Part shown: one piece after another, positions 28,406 to 36,953 of the stretch
Position numbering within the stretch: the stretch's first letter is position 1
Layout: every line of letters starts with the position of its first letter
Notes under the pieces: generated by a model
The model's input: the letters and a program-made list of their open reading frames with translations, nothing else
Told to the model about the DNA's origin: nothing
Database searches by the model: none
Translations under genes and position numbers: made by a program
DNA from: DATFXM01 sp035315885
Lineage (GTDB): Bacteria > Acidobacteriota > Blastocatellia > UBA7656
Direction: 5' to 3'
Length of the DNA: 64,000 nt
Assembly (NCBI GenBank): GCA_035315885.1
Contig: DATFXM010000111.1
Coordinates: 1-64,000, forward strand

Positions 28406-28942
28406 ATGGTGTCATCTCAAGGCAAATCCTTTGCATTAACGGTCCTGGTCGTTGCCGGCATATTCCTGTCAGGGCTGGCGATGCTGGCCGCCCTCAACCG
28501 CCGCGATGAGCGAGTGGGGCTTCAGACCGAGATCCAGTACGACGACTTCGCTTATGCATTGATAAACGTGTCGAAGGATTATGCACGCGCCGAGGTAAAA
28601 CCTCAGGATGAGATCTATGTACTCCGGATCAAGATAATTAACCACGCGAAACGCGTTGATTACCTCTTTCGGCGGAATCAGGCGATCCTGGTAGACCACA
28701 GAGGCCGCTACTATCACTATTCCCCGGAGGCTCAAGCGGCCTTCGACGCGGGCACGGCCCCGAACACATGCGCCAATCCGATTCCCGCAGGCTCCTCATG
28801 CACAACCGATCTCGTATTTGAATTGCCCCCTGACGCTCGCCCAAAGCATTTGAAGTTCGTGGGCTCGAGTCCGGTCACCGAGCTTCTGGACTTTATTTTT
28901 TATGGCAATAAGAGAATCGAGCTGGAGGGCGAGTCTAACTGA
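28406..28942 (+). CDS. Membrane-anchored hypothetical protein, DUF4352-like
   Basis: 178 residues with AAGGGG before the ATG. One N-terminal helix (FALTVLVVAGIFLSGLAMLAAL) anchors it; the rest is extracytoplasmic. The beta-rich domain (YDDFAYALINVSKDYAR, YVLRIKIINHAKRVDYLF, AILVDHRGRYYHYSPEA, TDLVFELPPDARPKHLKFV) has the layout of DUF4352/immunoglobulin-like extracellular domains. Two Cys residues (PNTCANPIPAGSSCTTD) could form a disulphide. Function unknown. It is divergent from the nSTAND gene and 60 bp upstream of uppS. Confidence 0.65.
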   Translation: MVSSQGKSFALTVLVVAGIFLSGLAMLAALNRRDERVGLQTEIQYDDFAYALINVSKDYARAEVKPQDEIYVLRIKIINHAKRVDYLFRRNQAILVDHRGRYYHYSPEAQAAFDAGTAPNTCANPIPAGSSCTTDLVFELPPDARPKHLKFVGSSPVTELLDFIFYGNKRIELEGESN

Positions 28943-29002
28943 GTCCGGTACAGATGTAATCGCTATAGTTGTTGTAGGTTGATCAAAGGGTGGTGGTAAA
29001 AG

Positions 29003-29863
29003 ATGGCGGTGAGACGTTCTGAGGTTATTAGCGGCAATAACCCCGAGCAGTTGCTCCTTAATTCAGATCCGGCGAAGCTGCCCGGGCATGTAGCGATCAT
29101 CATGGACGGAAACGGCCGGTGGGCGTCGGCGCGCGGGCTTCCCCGGCTAGCGGGACATCGAGCTGGCGGTGAAGCGGTACGCCGCATAGTCCGCGAATCT
29201 GCAAAGATAGGTCTTCGCTGTCTGACTCTTTACGCTTTCTCGACCGAAAACTGGAAGCGCTCTCGATTCGAGATTCGCGCGCTGATGGATCTGTTGATGG
29301 AGTATCTGAGACGGGAGTTGCCGACGCTGAAGGAAAACAACATCCGGTTCAAGATGATTGGCGCTCCGGAAGGTCTTAACATCTCGGTGCTGGAACAAAT
29401 TCGGCGCGCGGAGCTTTCAACGTTTCAGAACAGTGGCATGAAGCTGAATATCGCCCTGAACTACGGCTCGCGTTACGAGATCGTAAGAAGCGCCCGCGAG
29501 CTTGCGAAACTCGCGTGTTCTGGCCAAATCAAGCCCGAGGATATAGACGAGGCGATGATCAGCGCCCACTTGTTTACTCGAGAGCTGCCTGATCCGGATT
29601 TGGTGATTCGAACCAGTGGAGAGATGCGTCTGAGCAATTTCCTGCTGTGGCAGAGTGCATATGCAGAGTTCTACGTGACGGGGACCCTGTGGCCGGACTT
29701 TGATGAGCAGCAGCTTGCGGCGGCGCTGGCCGCCTATCAGGATCGCGAGCGGCGCTATGGGGGCCTCAAGCCAGCTGGCGATGGATCCGATCAGTCCGCA
29801 ATTAACGAGAATGCGCAGGGCGGCGCGCCTGCGGTAACGCAGATGGGAGACTTCCGGCCTTGA
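29003..29863 (+). CDS. uppS: Undecaprenyl diphosphate synthase (isoprenyl transferase)
   Basis: 286 residues. It condenses isopentenyl diphosphates onto farnesyl diphosphate to make the C55 carrier lipid for peptidoglycan and O-antigen. The signature IIMDGNGRWA with catalytic Asp35 is intact, as are the GHRAGGEAVR phosphate loop, LTLYAFSTENWKR, and the C-terminal DLVIRTSGEMRLSNFLLWQ and YAEFYVT blocks. The C-terminus carries about 25 extra residues (SDQSAINENAQGGAPA). Not followed by cdsA in this genome; glgA comes next, with its own promoter. Confidence 0.96.
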   Translation: MAVRRSEVISGNNPEQLLLNSDPAKLPGHVAIIMDGNGRWASARGLPRLAGHRAGGEAVRRIVRESAKIGLRCLTLYAFSTENWKRSRFEIRALMDLLMEYLRRELPTLKENNIRFKMIGAPEGLNISVLEQIRRAELSTFQNSGMKLNIALNYGSRYEIVRSARELAKLACSGQIKPEDIDEAMISAHLFTRELPDPDLVIRTSGEMRLSNFLLWQSAYAEFYVTGTLWPDFDEQQLAAALAAYQDRERRYGGLKPAGDGSDQSAINENAQGGAPAVTQMGDFRP

Positions 29864-30092
29864 GTCACCCGCAGCAAAAAGTTGCTGGGCCGACCGCCCA
29901 GCCGCGCGCCGTCCAGCGCAGAAATCGGTTTCTGGTTTCCAGTTTTCTGTTTCTGGTTTCTAGTTTCTAAATGAAGGCAACTCATCCCGAAACTTCAAAC
30001 CCGAAACGGGTTTTGTTGACAAGTTTGAGGGCGCTCCCCTAGTATCGTTTCCTTGTGGTCAAAGGGGAATTTCTGACAATGGGAGCGCCGGT
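29864..30092. other. Gap with TTTCTGGTTTC repeats upstream of glgA
   Basis: Bases about 29928-29970 contain four near-copies of TTTCTGGTTTC/TTTCTAGTTTC. A similar element in the other orientation (CAGAAACCAGAAACC) lies at 54785-54805. The 3' part holds the glgA promoter. Confidence 0.5.
30016..30045 (+). promoter_or_regulatory. Sigma-70 promoter of glgA
   Basis: TTGACA (30016-30021, perfect -35), an 18-bp spacer, TAGTAT (30040-30045, 5 of 6 bases of the -10 consensus). Transcription would start near 30052, giving a leader of about 40 bases. Confidence 0.65.
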
Positions 30093-31541
30093 TTGAACAT
30101 CCTGCTGGCCGCATCGGAAGCCGTACCTTACGCCAAAACGGGCGGCCTTGCAGACGTTGCAGGAGCCCTTCCAAAAGCACTTACCAAACTTGGACATCGC
30201 GTTCGCGTCGTTCTGCCCAGGTATAACCTGGAGCCGGTTCTGCGCGGGGGTGAGAAACTGCCCGGATCTTTGTTGGTCCCGTTCAAACTGGGCATCAGGC
30301 CGACTGATGTTTACGCCGACTACTCCGCGACTGCTCCCGTCTACTTCATCGATGCCCCGGAGTACTTCTCGCGCGGACGGCTGTACGGGGAAAACGACGA
30401 CGTCGAGCGTTTCGCCTTCTTCAGTCGCGCGGTACTAGAACTAGCCAAGGCTACCGGCGAACACGTCGACGTCATCCATCTCAACGACTGGATGACCGGG
30501 CTCGTCCCGGCCTTTCTGAAGACCGCGTACGCAGGCGATCCTTTCTTCGCGTGGACCAGAACCCTGTTCACGATTCATAACATCGCGTTTCTGGGCCATT
30601 TCAATGCAGGCGATCTTGGACTGTTCGGACTGCCCGAATGGCTAAACCGGCCTGATACCGGCATCGAGTTCTTCGGCGGGGTGAGCGCGCTCAAGGCGGG
30701 TATCGTCTTTGCTGATGCCATCTCGACCGTAAGCACTCGCTACGCTCAGGAAATTCAGACAGCCGAGTTTGGAAATGGCTTTGAAGGGCTGCTGCGCGCG
30801 CGCAGTCAGGATCTGTTCGGGATATTGAACGGAGTCGACTACGAAGAATGGAACCCCGAGAAGGATCCGTTTCTCGCCGCCAATTTCAGCATTGACGACT
30901 TGAGCGGCAAACAGGAGTGCAAGCGAGATCTAATTCGGACGTTCGGGTTGACAGAAGCCATCGATCGCCCGCTGGTGGCGAGCATTTCGCGACTATCAGA
31001 TCAAAAGGGCTTCGATCTGATCATCGATATCGCCTTGCGAATGCTGGATCGAGGAATAAGTTTCGTGCTCTTGGGCTCGGGAGACGACTTCTACCAGAGC
31101 CATTTCCAGGCCCTGCACGACGCCCGGCCCGCCCAGGTGGGCGTCTATTTCGGTTTTTCAAACGAGCTCGCGCACAAAATCGAAGCGGGGGCGGATATTT
31201 TCCTGATGCCCTCAAAGTTTGAGCCGTGCGGTCTCAACCAGATGTACTCCTTACGGTACGGTACAGCGCCCATCGTTCGGGCGGCGGGTGGTCTGGACGA
31301 TACGGTGGAGAACTTCGATCGCAGCACCGGGCGCGGAAATGGCTTTAAGTTTTACGATTACGACTCAACGCGACTGCTGGAGAAGGTGTACGAGTCGCTG
31401 TTGATCTACATCGACCGCCAGTCGTGGCGATCGCTCATTCAGAACGGCATGCGAGCGGATTTTTCGTGGGACGTCTCAGCCAGGCGTTACGCCGACGTTT
31501 ATGAGCAACTGGCGCGACGAGGCGCCCGCGCGACTGTATAA
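30093..31541 (+). CDS. glgA: Glycogen synthase (ADP-glucose type)
   Basis: 482 residues. The start is TTG 30093, required because the conserved N-terminus MNILLAASEAVPYAKTGGL begins there; GGGAG lies nearby. A five-codon ORF starting ATG at 30080 ends in a TGA overlapping this TTG. GT5 family: Lys15 of KTGGL binds ADP-glucose, the acceptor side includes DVIHLNDWMTGLVPAFLK, and the C-terminal Rossmann half has SKFEPCGLNQMYSLRYGTAPIVRAAGGL with the catalytic Glu of EPCG. It adds glucose from ADP-glucose to alpha-1,4-glucan in the cytoplasm. No other glycogen gene is in the window. Confidence 0.96.
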   Translation: MNILLAASEAVPYAKTGGLADVAGALPKALTKLGHRVRVVLPRYNLEPVLRGGEKLPGSLLVPFKLGIRPTDVYADYSATAPVYFIDAPEYFSRGRLYGENDDVERFAFFSRAVLELAKATGEHVDVIHLNDWMTGLVPAFLKTAYAGDPFFAWTRTLFTIHNIAFLGHFNAGDLGLFGLPEWLNRPDTGIEFFGGVSALKAGIVFADAISTVSTRYAQEIQTAEFGNGFEGLLRARSQDLFGILNGVDYEEWNPEKDPFLAANFSIDDLSGKQECKRDLIRTFGLTEAIDRPLVASISRLSDQKGFDLIIDIALRMLDRGISFVLLGSGDDFYQSHFQALHDARPAQVGVYFGFSNELAHKIEAGADIFLMPSKFEPCGLNQMYSLRYGTAPIVRAAGGLDDTVENFDRSTGRGNGFKFYDYDSTRLLEKVYESLLIYIDRQSWRSLIQNGMRADFSWDVSARRYADVYEQLARRGARATV

Positions 31542-31654
31542 TGATGTCCGCAGCAGGGCACTGAGCGCGAGCACGTGAGTTTGAAAGCTATGCGACGGCC
31601 GAGCGAAAACCGTCCGATATAGCAATCTGGTTCGATAATTAGTTGGAGGCCATA

Positions 31655-31984
31655 ATGAGCGAAATAGTCAATGATGTTACCGATCAGAGTTTTGAGAGCG
31701 ATGTATTGAAGGCAAACGTGCCCGTGTTGGTGGATTTCTGGGCCGAATGGTGCACGCCCTGCAAAGCTATAGCACCCGCCGTTCACAAAGTCGCCGAAGA
31801 ATATCAGGGCAAAGCGAAAGTAGTGAAGCTCAATGTGGACGACAACAACGATACCGCCCAGCGCTACGGGGTCAGGGGCATTCCAACTCTTATCTTGTTC
31901 AAGAACGGCAGTGAGGCAGACCGAGTCGTCGGCGCAACTTCAAGAGACAACATAGCTCGAATGATCGATCGCGTTCTCTCGTAA
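31655..31984 (+). CDS. trxA: Thioredoxin with CTPC active site
   Basis: 109 residues from ATG 31655, with GGAGG five bases upstream (TTG 31643 is in frame but overlaps the ribosome site). It is a full single-domain thioredoxin: VLVDFWAEW, active site Cys33-Thr-Pro-Cys36, cis-proline in GIPTLILFKNG and the final VGATSRDN helix. The usual CGPC is CTPC here; replacement of Gly by Thr alters the redox potential in studied thioredoxins. It reduces disulphides in cytoplasmic proteins and could supply electrons to the class II ribonucleotide reductase at 47 kb. The neighbour purA is 111 bp downstream. Confidence 0.95.
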   Translation: MSEIVNDVTDQSFESDVLKANVPVLVDFWAEWCTPCKAIAPAVHKVAEEYQGKAKVVKLNVDDNNDTAQRYGVRGIPTLILFKNGSEADRVVGATSRDNIARMIDRVLS

Positions 31985-32095
31985 GCGCACCGGCTCCTCA
32001 AAGTTGAGCCCGGCTACATTCGAGCATTGCAATTCACAAAAAGAACCAGGCGCGCGCGGTTGATTCGTGTGCGCCTGTAAATCTGTTTCGACGAG

Positions 32096-33400
32096 ATGAT
32101 GAAGAACGTCGTTATCATCGGCACCCAATGGGGCGACGAAGGCAAAGGCAAGGTCGTCGACATCCTCGCACCACATTTCGACGTCGTAGCCCGCTATCAA
32201 GGCGGACACAACGCGGGTCATACGGTCCGAATTGGTGAGCGAAAGTTTGTCCTGCACCTGATTCCTTCAGGAATTCTTCACGATCACTGTTGCTGCATCA
32301 TCGGCAATGGTGTAGTCGTGGAACCCAAGGCCCTGAACTCTGAGATCGAAGAGCTTCGGCAGATGGGTGTCGAATCAGAAGGACGGCTCTTCATCTCTAA
32401 CCGTGCACACTTGATTCTGCCACATCACGTGGAGCTGGATCGGGCTCGAGAAAAGCGCCTTGGGGCAAACAGCGTCGGCACTACGATGCGCGGAATTGGA
32501 CCGGCTTACGAGCAGAAAGCCGCGCGCACCGGGGTGAGGGCCGGCGACATTCTGTATCCGGATCTGCTCAGGGCTCGACTAGCCGAGGCAATGGCCGACG
32601 CCAATTTCGAACTGGCGTCACTCGGCGCCGCACCCCTCGAAGCAGAAGCTACGGCCGATCAGTTTCTGCAGGAGGCGATCAGGCTCCGGCCTTTCATCCG
32701 AGATATCGCCGAGATGTTGAACTCTTCCATTCAGGCGGGCAAGGCAGTTCTTCTCGAAGGAGCGCAGGGTACGATGCTGGACGTGGATCACGGCACCTAT
32801 CCGTTTGTGACTTCGTCAAATGCAACCGCTGGAGGGGCAGCAACAGGACTGGGTTTGCCGCCTCGCTCGATAACCGGTGCGTTGGGAATCACCAAGGCGT
32901 ACAGCACGCGAGTCGGCGGCGGTCCGTTTCCTACGGAGCTGTTGGACGAGACCGGGGCTTACCTCCAGAAGCGCGGCAACGAATACGGTGCTTCTACCGG
33001 GAGGTCGCGCCGCACCGGGTGGTTCGACGCTGCAGTAGTACGATACTCGGTGATGCTCAACGGCCTGGATGCGATAGCGCTGACGAAGCTGGACGTATTG
33101 GACGAGTTCAGCGACATCAAGATCTGCGTTGGCTACAAGTACCAGGACGAGTTGCTGACGGAGATGCCTTACAGCGCTGCGTTGCTCGGTGAATGCACAC
33201 CGGTATACGAGACGATGGCTGGCTGGAAGACCAAGACTGCCGGCATCACAGAGTTCGATGAGTTGCCGCCAGCAGCAAAGGCCTACGTGAATAGGATTGA
33301 GCAGCTCATCGGCGCGCCAATCGCTATGATCTCTACAGGCCCCGAGCGCACTGAGACAATCATTCGGAAGAACTCCCCAGTCGGGAACTGGATGGGTTGA
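32096..33400 (+). CDS. purA: Adenylosuccinate synthetase
   Basis: 434 residues, start ATG 32096 (a second ATG follows directly). It joins IMP and aspartate using GTP, the first committed step to AMP. The GTP/IMP loop GDEGKGK is at residues 13-19 with the catalytic Asp14, His44 is in NAGHT, and the IMP-binding GTTMRGIGPAYEQKAAR and VTSSNATAGGAATG blocks are present, as is the C-terminal GVGPFPTE-type loop (VGGGPFPTEL) and GRSRRTGWFD. No sign of damage. Other purine genes in the window are purM and purF near 61-64 kb. Confidence 0.97.
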   Translation: MMKNVVIIGTQWGDEGKGKVVDILAPHFDVVARYQGGHNAGHTVRIGERKFVLHLIPSGILHDHCCCIIGNGVVVEPKALNSEIEELRQMGVESEGRLFISNRAHLILPHHVELDRAREKRLGANSVGTTMRGIGPAYEQKAARTGVRAGDILYPDLLRARLAEAMADANFELASLGAAPLEAEATADQFLQEAIRLRPFIRDIAEMLNSSIQAGKAVLLEGAQGTMLDVDHGTYPFVTSSNATAGGAATGLGLPPRSITGALGITKAYSTRVGGGPFPTELLDETGAYLQKRGNEYGASTGRSRRTGWFDAAVVRYSVMLNGLDAIALTKLDVLDEFSDIKICVGYKYQDELLTEMPYSAALLGECTPVYETMAGWKTKTAGITEFDELPPAAKAYVNRIEQLIGAPIAMISTGPERTETIIRKNSPVGNWMG

Positions 33401-33699
33401 ACCCGCAAGCTTTCTTTGACTGGGTCCCAGTGCGACGCTTAAGTTTTTCGGCATTTCACCCGCCCAAAGCTAAACCCCACCACTTATAAGTTCAGCCAAA
33501 GATCGGCCTCAACTTTTTTAATTTTTCTACTTTTGAAAGAGCTACTAGAATCCCGACAGAAAAAGTCGGATATAGAAAGGCTCGAGTTCTGAGCTCTGTG
33601 TTTTGAAGGGTTTTGTGCTGAGGCGCGACTCCCATTTCTCGCAGCACCCGGAGTTCGGAACTTAGGAACCAGAACAAACCTTGACCTTCGGGAGCGAGT
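33401..33699. other. 299-bp gap upstream of the sigma factor
   Basis: No gene or repeat is supported. It is locally AT-rich around 33505-33545 (ACTTTTTTAATTTTTC), which may contain a promoter, but no spaced hexamer pair was assigned. Confidence 0.4.
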
Positions 33700-35187
33700 A
33701 TGATGAGCCCAGTGCTTGATTCGTACGACTTCGAAACCGAAGTCATGCACGAAGAAGAAGACCCTGAACCTCAGTCCAATGACGAGGTCCAGGAAGCTGC
33801 GGACGAGATCGACCACGCTGACCTGTTGAGGCTCTATCTGCGAGAGGCCAGTCGGCATCCGATGCTCACAGCGGAGGGTGAAGTCAGTGCTGCAAGGCGA
33901 ATAGAGAGAACTCGACAGAGGCTCCTGCGCCTGATCTCGCGCTCACCGATTGTTCCGATTTATTGCCGGCACCTAAGACAGGCGATAAAGGACGGAACAG
34001 AAAGCGCTATCGATTTCGTCGAACACCCTCCGGAGTCGGATCCGTCAACTCCTCATTCGAAAATCGCCGAGGATGCACTATCAAGAGTGGCAACAGCGTA
34101 CGGTTCGTACATCGAAGCGCTTGCCAGTCTCGAAGCGGCTACGCGGCGCAGGACATCGATATCCAAACTACGGATGGCGCGTAAAGTGGTACGCCGAGCG
34201 CTGATCCGAGTCTGGAGATCAATCCGCGAAGTTCCTTTCAGCGCCTCCTGCGAACGAAGGCTTGCGGAGATCATCGACTCTGCGCGAACTCACTCGCTGC
34301 AATTCGAGGACAGCGTTGCCGCGCGAATCAGGATGCCAGAAAGGGATTTGCGCAGCGCAAGCTTCGATGTGCATGCTGCCGTCGAGCAAGTGCTTGCAGG
34401 GAAGCTTGCGACGGTTGGGGATTTGCGAATCCATGCGAAGCTGACCTCGATTGCGGCGCAGGAACTCGCGGCGGCCAAGCAGCAACTGACCGAGGCAAAC
34501 CTGAGGTTAGTCATCTCGGTTGCCAGACAGTTCCTACGACGCGGACTTCCTTTTCTGGACCTGATCCAGGAGGGAAATGTCGGATTGATGCGAGCGGTTG
34601 AAAAGTTTGACTGGCGGCGAGGTTTTCGGTTCTCCACCTATGCGATGTGGTGGATTCGTCAATCGATGGCTCGCGCTCTGGATACGCAGAGCCGAATAGT
34701 CAGGCTTCCGGCATCAGAGTTGAACATGATCAACAAAGTGGCCAGGGCTTCGAGGTCGATAAGCAGGGAGACCGCGTCGCAGGCCACGCGCAACGAGATC
34801 GCCGAACGGCTGGACATCGAGCCCGAGCGTGTCAGCGAAGCTATGGCGTTTGCGCAGCAGACAGTGCCTCTGGACGCGCCTGCAAATGACAACGGCGAGA
34901 CTGCGGTGAACTTCATAGATGATGGCGACTGGGCGAATCCGTTTTCGTCGGCGCTCGAGTGGTCGCGTCGCAATGCGATTCAGCGTGCTCTCGGTCATCT
35001 GACTCCTCGCGAGGCTCGAATACTGAGGCTTCATTATGGCCTCGACTGTGCTGAGCCTCTCACGTTGGAGGAGATTGGCGTTGATATGGCGGTGACTCGT
35101 GAACGGGTTCGTCAGATCGAAGTGGGCGCTCTTGCGAAGCTTCGCGCGCACGAAGAGAGCGATCTGCTGCGCGAACTCATGGCTTGA
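33700..35187 (+). CDS. RNA polymerase sigma-70 factor, RpoD/SigA family
   Basis: 495 residues with GGGAG just upstream. After an acidic N-terminus it shows region 1.2 (DLLRLYLREASRHPMLTAEGE), a long non-conserved insertion, region 2 (LRLVISVARQF...LDLIQEGNVGLMRAVEKFDWRRGFRFSTYAMWWIRQSMARAL), region 3 and region 4 with a helix-turn-helix (LTLEEIGVDMAVTRERVRQIE). It directs RNA polymerase to -35/-10 promoters. Region 2.4 differs from the most conserved RpoD form (ALDTQSRIVRLP rather than AIADQARTIRIP) and region 1.1 is short, so it may be a group 2 (non-essential, RpoD-like) factor; the housekeeping role is not certain. Confidence 0.88.
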   Translation: MMSPVLDSYDFETEVMHEEEDPEPQSNDEVQEAADEIDHADLLRLYLREASRHPMLTAEGEVSAARRIERTRQRLLRLISRSPIVPIYCRHLRQAIKDGTESAIDFVEHPPESDPSTPHSKIAEDALSRVATAYGSYIEALASLEAATRRRTSISKLRMARKVVRRALIRVWRSIREVPFSASCERRLAEIIDSARTHSLQFEDSVAARIRMPERDLRSASFDVHAAVEQVLAGKLATVGDLRIHAKLTSIAAQELAAAKQQLTEANLRLVISVARQFLRRGLPFLDLIQEGNVGLMRAVEKFDWRRGFRFSTYAMWWIRQSMARALDTQSRIVRLPASELNMINKVARASRSISRETASQATRNEIAERLDIEPERVSEAMAFAQQTVPLDAPANDNGETAVNFIDDGDWANPFSSALEWSRRNAIQRALGHLTPREARILRLHYGLDCAEPLTLEEIGVDMAVTRERVRQIEVGALAKLRAHEESDLLRELMA

Positions 35188-35189
35188 GG

Positions 35190-35331
35190 CTAGTGCTGAG
35201 TGCCGAGTGCTCAGTGGTGAGTGCTGAGCGTTGATGGTTGATTCTTAATTGTTACTTGTTGAGTGCAACCCCAAACGGGATTGCACTCAGCACTCGGCAC
35301 TCGGCACTCGGCACTCAGCACTCAACACTCG
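35190..35331. repeat. Convergent-junction inverted repeat (ACTCAGCACT family)
   Basis: Starts three bases after the sigma factor stop. The left arm (35191-35230) is built of GTGCTGAGTGC units and the right arm (35281-35331) of GCACTCAGCACTCGGCACTC units, so the transcript folds into a long imperfect hairpin. The right arm runs into acpS: its last codons and TGA stop are read from the repeat. Confidence 0.75.
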
Positions 35332-35699
35332 ATAATCGCTTGTGCGATTGCAAAGTCTCGCGAATGAGAAAGAGATACGTGGATCGAGCGGCCGCCAACC
35401 TCCCGAAAGCGTCGTTCCGCAGCTCCATGCAGGCGAACTGACGGTGCTCCGCCATCGTTCGAAACTACTTCGATATCCTTGAACCCGATTCCCCTAGCCC
35501 ACCCCGTTCCAAGCGCCTTCATTACCGCTTCCTTCGCCGCAAACCGAACCGCGTAGCTCGCAGAACGCGAAGCCTTCCCCTCGCAATATGCAATCTCTTC
35601 CTGCGTGAACACCTTTGTGAGAAACCGCTCGCCTCTGCGCCCGAGTGTCTCCTCCACCCGCGATATCTCTATAATGTCGACCCCGGTTGAAAGAATCAT
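35322..35699 (-). CDS. acpS: Holo-[acyl-carrier-protein] synthase
   Basis: 125 residues. It moves 4'-phosphopantetheine from CoA to a serine of acyl carrier protein. The family signatures are visible: GVDIIEISRVEE with the Mg2+ Asp at residue 8 and RFAAKEAVMKALGTG with the second metal Glu, plus HVSLSHSRDFAIA near the end. The length is typical. The final residues (IIEC) come from the adjacent repeat, whose GAGTGTTGA supplies the stop. Only 38 bp separates it from rnz upstream, so the two are probably co-transcribed. Confidence 0.95.
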   Translation of the reverse strand: MILSTGVDIIEISRVEETLGRRGERFLTKVFTQEEIAYCEGKASRSASYAVRFAAKEAVMKALGTGWARGIGFKDIEVVSNDGGAPSVRLHGAAERRFREVGGRSIHVSLSHSRDFAIAQAIIEC

Positions 35700-35737
35700 C
35701 GACTGCTAGGCCCGTCCAAGTAAGCAGGACACACAAA

Positions 35738-36649
35738 CTAAACCTGGATTGAAACGAGGTCCTCCGCCGCGACGGTGTCCGGAAAGATCCGATGAGCCTC
35801 ATCCAGAAGCGGAGTGACATCAGGAAACCTCGACGAGAAATGAGTAATCAGCAGCCGCCTGGCGCTGGCTTCCCGAGCTGTTCGTGCGGCATCGGCGGCA
35901 GTAGAATGCCCCCACTGTCCGGCTTCCGCGCGCAGGTCTTCGGTATACGTCGCCTCGTGAATCAACAGGTCGACACCATTGCCAAGGTCCGTAGCGCCGG
36001 CGCAGGGCCTCGTGTCCAGGCAATACGCAACAACCTTGCCCCGCCTGGGCTGACCGAGCACCTGGTCAGGTGTGACTGTTTTTCCGTTGTCTAGCACCAC
36101 CGCTTCGCCCGACTGGAGTTTGCCGAAGAGCGGACCTTCCGGCACGCCAAGCCTCATTGCGGCGTCCAAATCAAATCTTCCCGGACGCGGCTTCTCTTCG
36201 AGGCGATATCCGAGCGCGAACAGTCTATGATCCAATGCGCGCGTCTTAACCACACAGTCCGCGGTCTCGTGCACCGTCGTCACCTCATCGGCCGCGTCAA
36301 GCTCCCTCACGTCGAGACCGTAGCTGACAAACATCGTCCTTAGCCGCGCAAGCGTGTCCAGGTATTCCTTGAGGCCGCGCGGTCCGACTATCACGAGATC
36401 GCGCGATCTCTGGTCGAGACCCATGGTGGACAGCATTCCCGGCAGACCATACAAATGATCACCGTGCAGATGGGTGATAAACACCGCGTCGAGTCGAGTC
36501 GGACTCAAGCCTACTCGCGCGACTTGGGTCTGGGTACCCTCCCCGCAATCAAACAGGAACCACTCGGTGTCGCGCGATACCGCAAGCGCACTCACGTTTC
36601 GCTTGAGAGTCGGCTTACCCGAACTTGTTCCCAGCGGAATAACTCGCAT
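35738..36649 (-). CDS. rnz: Ribonuclease Z (tRNA 3' processing endonuclease)
   Basis: 303 residues. A metallo-beta-lactamase-fold enzyme that cuts precursor tRNAs after the discriminator base. The zinc site is visible: His60-Leu-His62-Gly-Asp64-His65 (THLHGDHLYGLPG), with later ligands in HEATYTED and THFSSRF. N-terminal LGTSSGKPT and the exosite arm region (LEEKPRPGRFD) also fit the short bacterial form. First gene of a pair with acpS on the minus strand. The gap upstream has a copy of the CTCAGTGCTGAGTG repeat. Confidence 0.95.
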   Translation of the reverse strand: MRVIPLGTSSGKPTLKRNVSALAVSRDTEWFLFDCGEGTQTQVARVGLSPTRLDAVFITHLHGDHLYGLPGMLSTMGLDQRSRDLVIVGPRGLKEYLDTLARLRTMFVSYGLDVRELDAADEVTTVHETADCVVKTRALDHRLFALGYRLEEKPRPGRFDLDAAMRLGVPEGPLFGKLQSGEAVVLDNGKTVTPDQVLGQPRRGKVVAYCLDTRPCAGATDLGNGVDLLIHEATYTEDLRAEAGQWGHSTAADAARTAREASARRLLITHFSSRFPDVTPLLDEAHRIFPDTVAAEDLVSIQV

Positions 36650-36953
36650 AGGGCTTTACGATAGCACAGCAAAGCGCTCAGTGCTGAGTGCGACGCTTCG
36701 AGGGCGGTGTCTTTATTTGATATCGAGCGACTGTCATGAGTTGGCGCTGTCAAACTCTGCCAGTCGCAGCCAAAGCAGGACACGGTCCATTTCCTTTCTC
36801 TTGCCAACAACATGCTAACGCGAATATCATTACCAAACGCCGACTGGATGCTCGCGGAAGAGTACGGCCCTGTCCCAAAGAAATTGCCCCTTGCCGAGTC
36901 CATACAACTCCTCACGTAGCTTTTCTTACCGTTCTGCGCATCGAGGAGGTCAT
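36650..36953. other. 304-bp divergent gap between rnz and the sugar dehydrogenase
   Basis: Contains a small palindrome of the CTCAGTGCTGAGTG family near 36677-36694 and otherwise no recognisable gene. Promoters for both neighbours are expected but were not assigned. A strong ribosome site (GAGGAGG) precedes 36954. Confidence 0.45.
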
